64,000 nucleotides of DNA. Source: Eulemur rufifrons. Taxonomy: Eukaryota > Chordata > Mammalia > Primates > Lemuridae. Both the position numbers and the translations under genes were made by a program. Below the pieces are notes generated by a model, which saw only the letters and a program-made list of their open reading frames with translations, made no database searches and was not told the origin of the DNA. The stretch is taken from NCBI RefSeq assembly GCF_041146395.1, contig NW_027182880.1:295001-359000 (forward strand), in the 5' to 3' direction. Shown here piece after piece: positions 12,717-25,779 of this stretch; within the stretch, counting starts at the first letter, position 1; each line of letters opens with the position of its first letter.

Positions 12717-14597
12717 ATGCTTAGCGCACGGGCCCTGTCTGCATTAGGCGGGCGGGGGGAGTTTAGGGGGCTGGGATTGTACCCGGGAACCCAATCTATC
12801 ATACTCTGGGAATGGGCTCGTGGGTTTCATGCAGGACACAGTGGTAGAGCCTCCTTTCACACATGGCATGGGAGAATTGCAGGCTTTCTAAACTCTAAGA
12901 AAGCAAGAAGTCTGAGAATTAGATTTAGGGTTAGGATTATGGTTAGGGTGAAGGATGAAGTTAGTGTTAGGGTGAGGGCTTAGGGTTAGGGATTAGGGTT
13001 AGGGTTAAAGGTTACTCTTAGGTTTAACGGTTACACTTTGGTTTCGGGTTGAGGTTTACGGTTAGGGTTAAGATGAGGGGTTAGGGTTTGTTACAGGGTT
13101 AGGGTTAAGTGTTAGGTTTAGGGTTGAAGATTAGGATTAGGGTTAGGATTAAAGTTTAGCGTGAGAGTTAACACTTAGGGTTAAGGTTAAGAGTTAGGGT
13201 TTAGGGTTAGGGTTAGGGTTAGGGTTAGTTTTAGGGTTAGAGTTATGTGCTATGGTTTGTGTTAGAGGTTAGGGTGAGGTTTACTGGTGACGGTTAGGGT
13301 TACGTTTAGGGGTTAGCATTAGGGTTAGGGTTAGGGTTAGGGTTAAGGGATAGAATTAGGGTTAAGTGTTGGGCTTAGGGTTAGGGTTTAGTGTTAGGGT
13401 TATCATTAAGGATTAGGGGTAGGGTCAGGGTTAAATGCTTGGGTGCGGGCAATGGTTAGGGTCAGGGTTAAGGTTCACGGTTAGGTTAGTGTTAAGGGTT
13501 ACGGGTAGGTTTTGGGTTCAGGGTTAGAGTTAGCATTAGGGCTTAAGGTTAGGATTAGGCGGTAGGTGAGATTTAGAGTTAGATCTAGGCGTTAGGGTAA
13601 GGGCTAGCGTTAGGGTTAAGAGATAGGGTTAGGTTTAATGCTTAGGATTAGGGTTAGGGTTTGGGGTTAAAGTAAGTGTTAGGGGTTAGGTTTAAGGATC
13701 AAAGGTTAGGGTTATTTTTAGCTGTAGTGTTAGGGTTAGGGATAAGGGATCCCATTAGCATTAAGGGTCTTCCTTACTGTAGGGTTAAGGGTTAGCCTTA
13801 GAGTTAAAGGTTAAGGTTAGGGTCAGTGTTAAGATTTAGGGTGAGGGTTAACGGTTAGGGTAAAGGTTAAGCGTTAGGGTTTGGGATTAGTGATTAGGGT
13901 TTTTGGTTAGTGTTAGGGTTAGCGGTTAGGAGTTAGTGTTTTATGAAGGGGTATGGTTAGAATTAGGACTGGGGTTAGAGTTAGGGTGAGGTATAGGGGT
14001 TAGCTTTAGGGGTTAGTTTTAGGGTAAAAGGATAGGATTAGGGTTAGGGTTGGGCTTAGGTTTAGGGTTAAAGTTTACTGCTAGGCTTAGGGATAGGTTT
14101 CAGGGTTAGCTTTAGGGGTTCTGGTTAGTGCTAGGTGTTAGGTTCGTGTCAGGGTTAGGTCTAGTCGTGAGGGGAAGGTTTAGGGTTAGCTTTAAGAGCT
14201 AGGGTTAGGTTTAATGGTTAGGAATAGGATTAGGGTTAAGGGTTAAGGTAAGGCTTAGGGGTTAGGGTGAAGGGTTAGGGTCAAGGGTTTGGGTTTTTGT
14301 TAGGCATAGCGTTGAGGTTAGAAATAAGGGTTACTGTCAGTGTAAGGGTTGTAGGTAGGGTTACGGTTAGGGTTAGTGGTTTAGAATTAGGGTTAGGGAT
14401 TAGGTGTCACAGTGATGACTAGGAGATAGTGTAAGAATTATGGGATAGGGTTTGTTCTCAGGAAATGGTTTATGCATTAACGTTAGGATAGGATGTTAAA
14501 GTTAGGCGCACGGTGAGGTTTACGTGTTAAGGGGAGAAATAGGAACAGGGTTGGGTGTTATGTTCAGGGTTAGGGTTATCTGTTAAAGGTATTGTTT
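12717..14597 (+). repeat. 1.87-kb unit 7 (1,881 bp), core A at 12717-12927
   Basis: The unit is longer than its neighbours because of extra perfect hexamers at 13322-13342. This is ordinary slippage-type copy-number change inside the unit. Confidence 0.88.
13322..13342 (+). repeat. Expanded perfect TTAGGG run (G-quadruplex candidate)
   Basis: Four GGG tracts are spaced by TTA. The sites equivalent to this one in neighbouring units hold about two fewer hexamers. Confidence 0.7.
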
Positions 14598-16052
14598 ATG
14601 CTTAGCGCACGGGCCCTGTCTGCATTAGGCGGGCCGGGGGAGTTTACTGGGCTGGGATTGTACCTGGGAACCCACTCTATCATATTCTGGGTATGGGCCC
14701 GTGGGTTTCATGCAGGACACAGTGGTAGAGCCTCCTTTCACGCATGGCATGGGAGGATTGCAGGCTTTCTAAACTCTAAGAAAGCAAGAAGTCTGAGAAT
14801 TAGATTTAGGGTTAGGATTATGGTTAGGGTGAAGGATGAAGTTTAGTGTTAGGGTGAGGGCTTAGGGTTAGGGATTAGGGTTAGGGTTAAAGGTTACTCT
14901 TAGGTTTAACGGTTACACTTTGGTTTAGGGTTGAGGTTTACGGTTAGGGTTAAGATGAGGGGTTAGGGTTTGGTACAGGGTTAGGGTTAAGTGTTAGGTT
15001 TAGGGTTGAAGATTAGGATTAGGGTTAGGATTAAAGGTTAGCGTGAGAGTTAACGCTTAGGGTTAAGGTTAAGAGTTAGGGTTTAGGGTTAGGGTTAGGG
15101 TTAGGGTTAGTTTTAGGGTTAGAGTTATGTGCTATGGTTTGTGTTAGAGGTTAGGGTTAGGTTTACTGGTCACGGTTAGGGTTACGTTTAGGGGTTAGCA
15201 TTAGGGTTAGGGTTAGGTTTAAGGGATAGGATTAGAGTTAAGTGTTGGGCTTAGGGTTAGGGTTTAGTGTTAGGGTTATCATTAAGGATTAGGGTCAGGG
15301 TTAAATGCTTGGGTGCGGGTAATGGTTAGGGTCAGGGTTAAGGTTCACGGATAGGGTTAGTGTTAAGGGTTACGGGTAGGTTTAGGGTTCAGGGTTAGAA
15401 TTAGCATTAGGGCTTAAGGTTAGGATTAGGCGGTAGGTTAGATTTACGGTTAGATCTAGGCGTTAGGGTAAGGGCTAGCGTTAGGGTTAAGAGATAGGGT
15501 TAGGTTTAATGCTTAGGATTAGGGTTAGGGTTTGGGGTTAAAGTAAGAGTTAGGGGTTAGGTTTAAGGATCAAAGGTTAGGGTTATTTTTAGCTGTAGTG
15601 TTAGGGTTAGGGATAAGGGATCCCATTAGCATTAAGGGTCTTCCTTACTGTAGGGTTAAGGGTTAGGCTTAGAGTTAAAGGTTAAGGTTAGGGTCAGTGT
15701 TAAGATTTAGGGTGAGGGTTAACGGTTAGGGTAAAGGTTAAGCGTTAGGTTTAGGGATTAGTGATTAGGGTTTTTGGTTAGTGTTAGGGTTACCGGTTAG
15801 GAGTTAGTGTTTTATGAAGGAGTATGGTTACAATTAGGATTGAGGTTAGAGTTAGGGTGAGGTATAGGGGTTAGGGTTAGGGGTTAGTTTTAGGGTAAAA
15901 GGATAGGATTAGGGTTACGGGTTGGGCTTAGGTTTAGGGTTAAAGTTTACTGCTAGGGTTAGCGATAGGGTTCAGCGTTAGCTTTAGCGGTTCTGGTTAG
16001 GGTTAGGTGTTAGGTTAGTGTCAGGGTTAGGTCCAGTCGTGAGGGTAAGGTT

Positions 16053-16060
16053 TAGGGTTA
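16053..16060 (+). repeat. Target-site duplication, left copy
   Basis: TAGGGTTA immediately precedes the Alu poly(T) and is repeated at 16406-16413. The match continues as CCT versus GCT, giving about 11 bp with one mismatch. The empty site in other units reads TTTAGGGTTAGCTTTAAG. Confidence 0.8.
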
Positions 16061-16062
16061 CC

Positions 16063-16424
<362 letters not shown>

Positions 16425-16822
16425 TAGGGTTAGGTTTAATGGTTAGAATTAGGATTATGGTTAAGGGTTAGGGTAAGGCTTACGAGTTAGTGTGAAGGGT
16501 TAGGGTCAAGGGTTAGGGTTTTTGTTAGGCATAGCGTTGGGGTTAGAAGTAAGGGTTACTGTCAGTGTTAGGGTTGTAGGTAGGCTTACAGTTAGGGTTA
16601 GCGGTTTAGAATTAGGGTTAGGGATTAGGTGTCACAGTGATGACTAGGAGATAGGGTTAGAATTATGGGATAGGGGTTGTTCTCAGGAAATGGGTTATGC
16701 ATTAACGTTAGGATAAGAGGTTAAAGTTGGGCGCATGGTGAGGTTTACGTGTTAAGGGGAGAAATAGGAACAGGGTTCGGTGTTATGTTCAGGGTTAGGG
16801 TTATCTGTTAAAGGTATTGTTT

Positions 16823-18699
16823 ATGCTTAGCGCACAGGCAGTGTCTGCATTAGGAGGGCGGGGGGAGTTTAGGGGGCTGGGATTGTACCCGGGAACCCAC
16901 TCTATCAAACTCTGGGTATGGGCCCGTGGGTTTCATGCAGGACACAGTGGTAGAGCCTCCTTTCACGCATGGCATTGGAGGATTGCAGGCTTTCTAAACT
17001 CTAAGAAAGCAAGAAGTCTGAGAATTAGATTTAGGGTTAGGATTATGGTTAGGGTTAAGGATGAAGTTTAGTGTTAGGGTGAGGGCTTAGGGTTAGGGAT
17101 TAGGGTTAGGGTTAAAGGTTACTCTTAGGTTTAACGGTTACACTTTGGTTTCGGGTTGAGGTTTACGGTTAGGGTTAAGATGAGGGGTTAGGGTTTGGTA
17201 CAGGGTTAGGGTTAAGTGTTAGGTTTATTGTTGAAGATTAGGATTAGGGTTAGGATTAAAGGTTAGCGTGAGAGTTAACGCTTAGGGTTAAGGTTAAGAG
17301 TTAGGGTTTAGGGTTAGGGTTAGGGTTAGGGTTAGTTTTAGGGTTAGAGTTATGTGCTATGGTTTGTGTTAGAGGTTAGGGTTAGGTTTACTGGTGACGG
17401 TTAGGGTTACGTTTACGGGTTAGCATTAGGGTTAGGGTTAGGGTTAAGGGATAGGATTAGGGTTAAGTGTTGGGCTTAGGGTTAGGGTTTAGTGTTAGGG
17501 TTATCATTAAGGATTAGGGGTAGGGTCAGGGTTAAATGCTTGGGTGCGGCTAATGGTTAGGGTCAGGGTTAAGGTTCACGGATAGGGTTAGTGTTAAGGG
17601 TTACGGGTAGGCTTAGGGTTCATGGTTAGAGTTAGCATTAGGGCTTAAGGTTAGGATTAGGCGGTAGGTTAGATTTAGGTTTAGATCTAGGCATTAGGGT
17701 AAGGGCTAGCATTAGGGTTAAGAGATAGGGTTAGGTTTATTGCTTAGGATTAGGGTTAGGGTTTGGGGTTAAAGTAAGTGTTAGGCGTTAGGTTTAAGGA
17801 TCAAAGGTTAGGGTTATTTTTAGCTGTAGTGTTAGGGTTACGGATAAGGGATCCCATTAGCATTAAGGGTCTTCCTTACTGTAGGGTTCAGGGTTAGGCT
17901 TAGAGTTAAAGGTTAAGGTTAGGTCAGTGTTAAGATTTAGGGTGAGGGTTAACGGTTAGGGTAAAGGTTAAGCTTTCTGGTTAGGGATTAGTGATTAGGG
18001 TTTTTGGTTAGTGTTAGGGTTAGCGGTTAGGAGTTAGTGTTTTATGAAGGGGTATGGTTAGAATTAGGATTGGGGTTAGAGTTAGGGTTAGGTATAGGTG
18101 TTAGGTTTAGGGGTTAGTTTTAGGGTAAAAGGATAGGATTAGAGTTACGTGTTGGGCTTAGGTTTAGGGTTAAAGTTTACTGCTAGGGTTAGGGATAGGG
18201 TTCAGGGTTAGCTTTAGGGGTTCTGGTTAGGGTTAGGTGTTAGGTTAGTGTCAGGGTTAGGTCCAGTCGTGAGGGTAAGGTTTAGGGTTAGCTTTAAGAG
18301 CTAGGGTTAGGTTTAATGGCTAGGATTAGGATTAGGGTTAAGGGTTAGGGTAAGGCTTAGGGGTTAGTGTGAAGGTTTAGGGTCAAGGGTTATGGTTTTG
18401 GTTAGGCATAGCTTTGGGGTTAGAAGTAAGGGTTACTGTCAGTGTTAGGGTTGTAGGTAGGGTTCCGGTTAGGGTTAGCGGTTTAGAATTAGGGTCAGGG
18501 ATTAGGTGTTCCAGTGATGACTAGGAGATAGGGTTAGAATTATGGGATAGGGGTTGTTCTCAGGGAATGGGTTATGCATTAACGTTAGGATAAGAGGTTA
18601 AAGTTAGGCGCACGGTGAGGTTTACGTGTTAAGGGGAGAAATAGGAACAGGGTTGGGTGTTATGTTCAGGGTTAGGGTTATCTGTTAAAGGTATTGTTT
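16823..18699 (+). repeat. 1.87-kb unit 9 (1,877 bp), core A at 16823-17033
   Basis: The core carries the GCAGTG variant shared with unit 4. The flank has AAGCTTTCTGGTTAGGG near 17970, where other units read AAGCGTTAGGGTTAGGG. The same private variant reappears at ~37751. Confidence 0.87.
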
Positions 18700-19400
18700 A
18701 TGCTTAGCGCACGGGCCCTGTCTGCATTAGGCGGGCGGGGGGAGTTTAGGGGGCTGGGATTGTACCCGGGAACCCACTCTATCATACTCTGGGTATGGGC
18801 CCGTGGGTTTCATGCAGGACACAGTGGTAGAGCCTCCTTTCACGCATGGCATGGGAGGATTGCAGGCTTTCTAAACTCTAAGAAAGCAAGAAGTCTGAGA
18901 ATTAGATTTAGGTTTAGGATTATGGTTAGGCTTAAGGATGAAGTTTTGTGTTAGGGTGAGGGCTTAAGCTTAGGGATTAGGGTTAGGGTTAAAGGTTCCT
19001 CTTAGGTTTAATTTTTACAGTTCGGTTTAGGGTTGAGGTTTACGGTTAGGGTTAAGATGAGGGGTTAGGGTTTGGTAGACGTTTAGGATTGAAGATTAGG
19101 ATTAGGGTTAGGATTAAAGGTTAGCGTGAGAGTTAACGCTTAGGGTTAAGGTTAAGTGTTAGGGTTTACGGTTAGGCTTAGGGTTAGATTTAGAGTTAGA
19201 GTTATTTGCTATGGTTTGTGTTAGGGGTTAGGGTTAGGTTTACTGTTCACGGTTAGGGTTGGGTTTAGGGGTTAGCATTAGGGTTAGGGATTAGGTTTAG
19301 GGTAAGGGTCTAGAGTTAATGTTCGGCTTTAGGCTCCGGGCTTAGGTTCAGGGTCAGGGGTTAGCGTTGGTGGTAGGGCTTAGCTTTAGCGGTCAGTTTA

Positions 19401-19587
19401 AGGGCACAGGACCTGGTTAATCTACGGTGAGAGGGGTGCGGTCGGAGTCACCACGAAAGCACAACATCATTCCCTGGGCCTTGGGACAGGACCTCCATGC
19501 AGGACTCAGGCGGAGCCTCATCTCACACATGGCATGGCTGTATTGTAGGCTTGCTTCACTCTGGGAATGGAAGTAGTGTGAGAATTA
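19401..19587 (+). repeat. Core B (first complete copy)
   Basis: This is a non-telomeric GC-rich segment: AGGGCACAGGACCTGG, then CACGAAAGCACAACATC, ATGCAGGACTCAGGCGGAGC, CACACATGGCATGGC and TTGTAGGCTTGCTTCACTC, ending GTGTGAGAATTAG. It is a diverged paralogue of core A in the same order (ATGCAGGAC, GAGCCTC, CATGGCATGG, TAGGCTT, GAGAATTAG). The copies at 22966, 26500, 30034 and 33568 read ACAATATC in place of ACAACATC. Confidence 0.88.
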
Positions 19588-20165
19588 GGGTTGGGGTTGG
19601 GGTTAGGGTTTTTCGTGTTAGGGGTTAGGTTTCGAGTCAGGGTTAGGTGCTAGGGATTAGTGGTTAGGGTTAGAGTTAGTGTTAGGGGTAAGGTGTTAAG
19701 TCTGGGTTAGGGGGCCAGGGTAAGGTTTAGGGTTGGAGTTAGCGTTAGGGTTAGGGGTTAGGGTTAAGGGATAGGGTTAGGATTCAGGGTGAGGGTTAGA
19801 GGGTTAACAGTTGCGGTTAGGCTTAGGGGTTAGGGATAGTGTTAGGGTTAAGGGTTAGGAGCTTGGTTCAGGTTTAAGGTTAGCATTAGGGGTTGGGGTT
19901 AGTGTTAACTGTAGGTCAGTGTTGGGGTTAGACCTCTAGGCATTAGGGTAAAGGTTAGGGTTAGGGTTAAGAGTTAGGGTTCTGTTTAATGGTTAGGATT
20001 TGGAATAGGGTTAAGGGTTAGGGTTAAGGTTAGGGGTTATGACGAAGGATCAACGGTTAGGGTTACTTTTAGGCGTAGGGTTAGGGTAAGGGGTTAGGGT
20101 TAGTGTTAGTGTTGTTGGTCGGGTTAAGGTTAGGGTTGGCGTTTCAGAAGTAGGGATTAGGTGTT

Positions 20166-20227
20166 ACGGTTATAGCTAGGAGTTAGGGTTATAATGACGG
20201 TTATAGCTAGGAGTTAGGGTTATAATG
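20166..20227 (+). repeat. 31-bp exact tandem duplication
   Basis: Two identical 31-bp copies (20166-20196 and 20197-20227), each starting ACGGTTATAGCTAGGAG. The other 3.53-kb copies hold only one. Confidence 0.92.
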
Positions 20228-20381
20228 ACGGTATACGGCTTGTTCTCAGGGTGTCATGCATTAACGTTAAGATATGGGGTTAAAGTTAGGGTTATGGTGA
20301 GGTTTACCTGTTAAGGTGAGCAGTAGGATCAGGGTTAGGTGTTATGTTGTGGGTTAGGCTTATGGGTGAGGGGTAGGGTTT

Positions 20382-20585
20382 ATGCTTAGGGCACGGGCCC
20401 TGTATGCCCTAGGAGGCAAAGTTAGGTGTCTGTGATGGTCGCTGGGAACCCACTCTACCGCACGCAGTGTATGGGCTCTGGGTTTCATGCAGGACACTGT
20501 GGCAGAGCCTCCTGTCACGCATGGCGTGGGAGGATTGCAGGCTTTCTAAACTCTAAGAAAGCAAGAAGTCTGAGAATTAGATTTA
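20382..20585 (+). repeat. Core A' (first copy)
   Basis: This is a variant of core A. Its 5' part differs (CCCTGTATGCCCTAGGAGGC, then GTCTGTGATGGTCGCTGGG), with no GC box-like run. Its 3' part (GGATTGCAGGCTTTCTAAAC to GAGAATTAGATTTA) is the same as core A. Further copies are at 23916, 27450, 30984 and 34518. Confidence 0.88.
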
Positions 20586-22245
20586 GGGTTAGGGTTATGG
20601 TTAGGGTTAAGGATGAAGTTTAGTGTTAGCGTGAGGGCTTAGGCTTAGGGATTACGGTTAGGGTTAAAGGTTACTCTTAGATTTAACGGTTACACTTTGG
20701 TTTAGGGTTGAGGTTTAAGGTTAGGGTCAAGATGAGGGGTTAGGGTTTGGTACAGGGTTAGGGTTAAGTGTTAGGTTTAGGGTTGAAGATTAGGATTAGG
20801 GTTAGGATTAAAGGTTAGCGTGAGTGTTAACGCTTAGTGTTAAGGTTAAGAGTTAGGGTTTAGGGTTAGGGTTAGGGTTAGGGTTAGTTTTAGGGTTAGA
20901 GTTATGTGCTATGGTTTGTGTTAGAGGTTAGGGTTAGGTTTAGTGTTCACGGTTAGGGTTACGTTTAGGGGTTAGCATTAGGGTTTGGGTTAGGGTTAGG
21001 GTTAAGGGATAGGATTAGGGTTAAGTGTTGGGCTTAGGGTTAGGGTTTAGTGTTAGGGTTATCATTAAGGATTAGGGTTAGGGTCAGGGTTAAATGTTTC
21101 GGTGCGGGTAATGTTTAGGGTCAGGGTTAAGGTTTACGGATAGGGTTAGTGTTAAGGGTTACGGGTAGGTTTAGGGTTCAGGGTTAGCGTTAGCATTAGG
21201 GCTTAAGGTTAGGATTAGGCGGGATGTTAGATTTAGGTTTAGAACTAGGCGTTAGGGTAAGGGCTAGGGTTAGGGTTAAGAGATAGGGTTAGGTTTAATG
21301 CTTAGGATTAGGGTTAGGGTTTGGGGTTAAAGTAAGTGTTAGGGGTTAGGTTTAAGGATCAAAGGTTAGGGATATTTTTAGCTGTAGTGTTAGGGTTAGG
21401 GATAAGGGATCCCATAAGCATTAAGGGTCTTCCTTACTGTAGGGTTAAGGGTTAGGCTTAGAGTTAAAGGTTAAGGTTAGGGTCAGTGTTAAGAATTAGG
21501 GTGAGGGTTAACGGTTAGGGTAAAGGTTAAGCGTTAGGGTTAGGGATTAGCGATTAGGGTTTTTGGTTAGTGTTAGGGTTAGAGGTTAGGAGTTCGTGTT
21601 TTATGAAGGGGTATGGTTAGAATTAGGATTGGGGTTAGAGTTAGGGTTAGGTATAGGGGTTAGGTTTAGGGGTTAGTTTTAGGGTAAAAGGACAGGATTA
21701 AGGTTATGTGTTGGGCTTAGGTTTAGGGTTAAAGTTTACTGCTAGGGTTAGGGATAGGGTTCAGGGTTAGCTTTAGGGGTTCTGGTTAGGGTTAGGTGTT
21801 AGGTTAGTGTCAGGATTAGGTCTACTCGTGCGGGTAAGGTTTAGGGTTAGCTTTAAGAGCTAGGGTTAGGTTTAATGGTTAGGATTAGGATTAGGGTTAA
21901 GGGTTAGCATAAAGCTTAGGGGTTTGGGTGAAGGGTTAGGGTTTTTGTTAGGCATAGCGTTGGGGTTAGAAGTAAGGGTTACTGTCAGTGTTAGGGTTGT
22001 ATGTAGGGTTCCGGTTAGGGTTAGCGGTTTAGAATTAGGGTTAGGGATTATGTGTTCCAGTGATGACTAGGAGATAGGGTTAGAATTATGGGATAGGGGT
22101 TGTTCTCAGGGAATGGGTTATGCATTAACGTTAGGATAAGAGGTTAAAGTTAGTCGCACGGTGAGGTTTACGTGTTAAGGGGAGAAATAGGAACAGGGTT
22201 GGGTGTTATGTTCAGGGTTAGGGTTATCTGTTAAAGGTATTGTTT

Positions 22246-25200
22246 ATGCTTAGCGCACGGGCCCTGTCTGCATTAGGCGGGCGGGGGGAGTTTAGGGGGC
22301 TGGGATTGTACCCGGGAACCCACTCTATCATAATCTGGGTATGGGCCCGTGGGTTTCATGCAGGACACAGTGGTAGAGCCTCCTTTCACGCATGGCATGG
22401 GAGGATTGCAGGCTTTCTAAACTCTAAGAAAGCAAGAAGTCTGAGAATTAGATTTAGGGGTAGGATTATGGTTAGGGTTAAGGATGAAGTTTAGTGTTAG
22501 GGTGAGGGCTTAAGGTTAGGGATTAGGGTTAGGGTTAAAGGTTACTCTTAGGTTTAACGGTTACAGTTCGGTTTAGGGTTGAGGTTTACGGTTAGGGTTA
22601 AGATGAGGGGTTAGGGTTTGGTAGACGTTTAGGGTTAAGTGTTAGGTTTAGGGTTGAAGATTAGGATTAGGGTTAGGATTAAAGGTTAGCGTGAGAGTTA
22701 ACGCTTAGGGTTAAGGTTAAGAGTTAGGGTTTACGGTTAGGCTTAGGGTTAGATTTAGGGTTAGAGTTATGTGCTATGGTTTGTGTTAGGGTTTAGGGTT
22801 AGGTTTACTGTTCACGGTTAGGGTTGGGTTTAGGGGTTAGCATTAGGGTTAGGGATTAGGTTTAGGGTAAGGGTCTAGAATTAATGTTGGGCTTTAGGCT
22901 CGGGGCTTAGGTTCAGGGTCAGGGGTTAGCGTTGGTGGTAGGGCTTAGCTTTAGCGGTCAGTTTAAGGGCACAGGACCTGGTTAATCTACGGTGAGAGGG
23001 GTGCGGTCGGAGTCACCACGAAAGCACAATATCATTCCCTGGGCCTTGGGACAGGACCTCCATGCAGGACTCAGGCGGAGCCTCATCTCACACATGGCAT
23101 GGCTGTATTGTAGGCTTGCTTCACTCTGGGAATGGAAGTAGTGTGAGAATTAGGGTTGGGGTTGGGGTTAGGGTTTTTCGTGTTAGGGGTTAGGTTTTGA
23201 GTCAGGGTTAGGTGCTAGGGATTAGTGGTTAGGGTTAGAGTTAGTGTTAGGGGTAAGGTGTTAAGTCTGGGTTAGGGGGCCAGGGTAAGGTTTAGGGTTG
23301 GAGTTAGCGTTAGGGTTAGGGGTTAGGGTTAAGGGATAGGGTTAGGATTCAGGGTGAGGGTTAGAGGGTTAACAGTTGGGGTTAGGCTTAGGGGTTAGGG
23401 ATAGTGTTAGGGTTAAGGGTTAGGAGCTTGGTTCAGGTTTAAGGTTAGCATTAGGGGTTGGGGTTAGTGTTAACTGTAGGTCAGTGTTGGGGTTAGACCT
23501 CTAGGCATTAGGGTAAAGGTTAGGGTTAGGGTTAAGAGTTAGGGTTCTGTTTAATGGTTAGGATTTGGAATAGGGTTAAGGGTTAGGGTTAAGGTTAGGG
23601 GTTATGACGAAGGATCAACGGTTAGGGTTACTTTTAGGCGTAGGGTTAGGGTAAGGGGTTAGGGTTAGTGTTAGTGTTGTTGGTCGGGTTAAGGTTAGGG
23701 TTGGCGCTTCAGAATTAGGGATTAGGTGTTACGGTTATAGCTAGAAGTTAGGGTTATAATGACGGTATAGGGCTTGTTCTCAGGGTGTCATGCATTAACG
23801 TTAAGATATGGGGTTAAAGTTAGGGTTATGGTGAGGTTTACCTGTTAAGGTGAGCAGTAGGATCAGGGTTAGGTGTTATGTTGTGGGTTAGGCATATGGG
23901 TGAGGGGTAGGGTTTATGCTTAGGGCACGGGCCCTGTATGCCCTAGGAGGCAAAGTTAGGTGTCTGTGATGGTCGCTGGGAACGCACTCTACCGCACGCA
24001 GTGTATGGGCTCTGGGTTTCATGCAGGACACTGTGGCAGAGCCTCCTGTCACGCATGGCGTGGGAGGATTGCAGGCTTTCTAAACTCTAAGAAAGCAAGA
24101 AGTCTGAGAATTAGATTTAGTGTTAGGGTTATGGTTAGGGTTAAGGATGAAGTTTAGTGTTAGCGTGAGGGCTTAGGCTTAGGGATTACGGTTAGGGTTA
24201 AAGGTTACTCTTAGATTTAACGGTTACACTTTGGTTTAGGGTTGAGGTTTAAGGTTAGGGTCAAGATGAGGGGTTAGGGTTTGGTACAGGGTTAGGGTTA
24301 AGTGTTAGGTTTAGGGTTGAAGATTAGGATTAGGGTTAGGATTAAAGGTTAGCGTGAGAGTTAACGCTTAGTGTTAAGGTTAAGAGTTAGGGTTTAGGGT
24401 TAGGGTTAGGGTTAGGGTTAGTTTTAGGGTTAGAGTTATGTGCTATGGTTTGTGTTAGAGGTTAGGGTTAGGTTTAGTGTTCACGGTTAGGGTTACGTTT
24501 AGGGGTTAGCATTAGGGTTTGGGTTAGGGTTAGGGTTAAGGGATAGGATTAGGGTTAAGTGTTGGGCTTAGGGTTAGGGTTTAGTGTTAGGGTTATCATT
24601 AAGGATTAGGGTTAGGGTCAGGGTTAAATGTTTCGGTGCGGGTAATGTTTAGGGTCAGGGTTAAGGTTTACGGATAGGGTTAGTGTTAAGGGTTACGGGT
24701 AGGTTTAGGGTTCAGGGTTAGCGTTAGCATTAGGGCTTAAGGTTAGGATTAGGCGGGATGTTAGATTTAGGGTTAGAACTAGGCGTTAGGGTAAGGGCTA
24801 GGGTTAGGGTTAAGAGATAGGGTTAGGTTTAATGCTTAGGATTAGGGTTAGGGTTTGGGGTTAAAGTAAGTGTTAGGGGTTAGGTTTAAGGATCAAAGGT
24901 TAGGGATATTTTTAGCTGTAGTGTTAGGGTTAGGGATAAGGGATCCCATAAGCATTAAGGGTCTTCCTTACTGTAGGGTTAAGGGTTAGGCTTAGAGTTA
25001 AAGGTTAAGGTTAGGGTCAGTGTTAAGAATTAGGGTGAGGGTTAACGGTTAGGGTAAAGGTTAAGCGTTAGGGTTAGGGATTAGCGATTAGGGTTTTTGG
25101 TTAGTGTTAGGGTTAGAGGTTAGGAGTTCGTGTTTTATGAAGGGGTATGGTTAGAATTAGGATTGGGGTTAGAGTTAGGGTTAGGTATAGGGGTTAGGTT

Positions 25201-25779
25201 TAGGGGTTAGTTTTAGGGTAAAAGGACAGGATTAAGGTTATGTGTTGGGCTTAGGTTTAGGGTTAAAGTTTACTGCTAGGGTTAGGGATAGGGTTCAGGG
25301 TTAGCTTTAGGGGTTCTGGTTAGGGTTAGGTGTTAGGTTAGTGTCAGGATTAGGTCTACTCGTGCGGGTAAGGTTTAGGGTTAGCTTTAAGAGCTAGGGT
25401 TAGGTTTAATGGTTAGGATTAGGATTAGGGTTAAGGGTTAGCATAAAGCTTAGGGGTTTGGGTGAAGGGTTAGGGTTTTTGTTAGGCATAGCGTTGGGGT
25501 TAGAAGTAAGGGTTACTGTCAGTGTTAGGGTTGTAGGTAGGGTTCCGGTTAGGGTTAGCGGTTTAGAATTAGGGTTAGGGATTATGTGTTCCAGTGATGA
25601 CTAGGAGATAGGGTTAGAATTATGGGATAGGGGTTGTTCTCAGGGAATGGGTTATGCATTAACGTTAGGATAAGAGGTTAAAGTTAGTCGCACGGTGAGG
25701 TTTACGTGTTAAGGGGAGAAATAGGAACAGGGTTGGGTGTTATGTTCAGGGTTAGGGTTATCTGTTAAAGGTATTGTTT
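22246..25779 (+). repeat. 3,534-bp repeat copy 2
   Basis: Core A is at 22246-22456, B at 22966-23152 and A' at 23916-24119. Core A has the local variant GATTTAGGGGTAGG after its end. Otherwise it reads almost the same as copies 3 to 5. Confidence 0.92.

Larger units (their letters stand above)
18700..22245 (+). repeat. 3.53-kb repeat copy 1 (3,546 bp)
   Basis: Core A is at 18700-18910, core B at 19401-19587 and core A' at 20382-20585. This is the most diverged copy. It lacks ~19 bp near 19085 and has an extra 31-bp tandem duplication at 20166-20227. The two indels account exactly for its 12-bp length difference. Confidence 0.9.
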
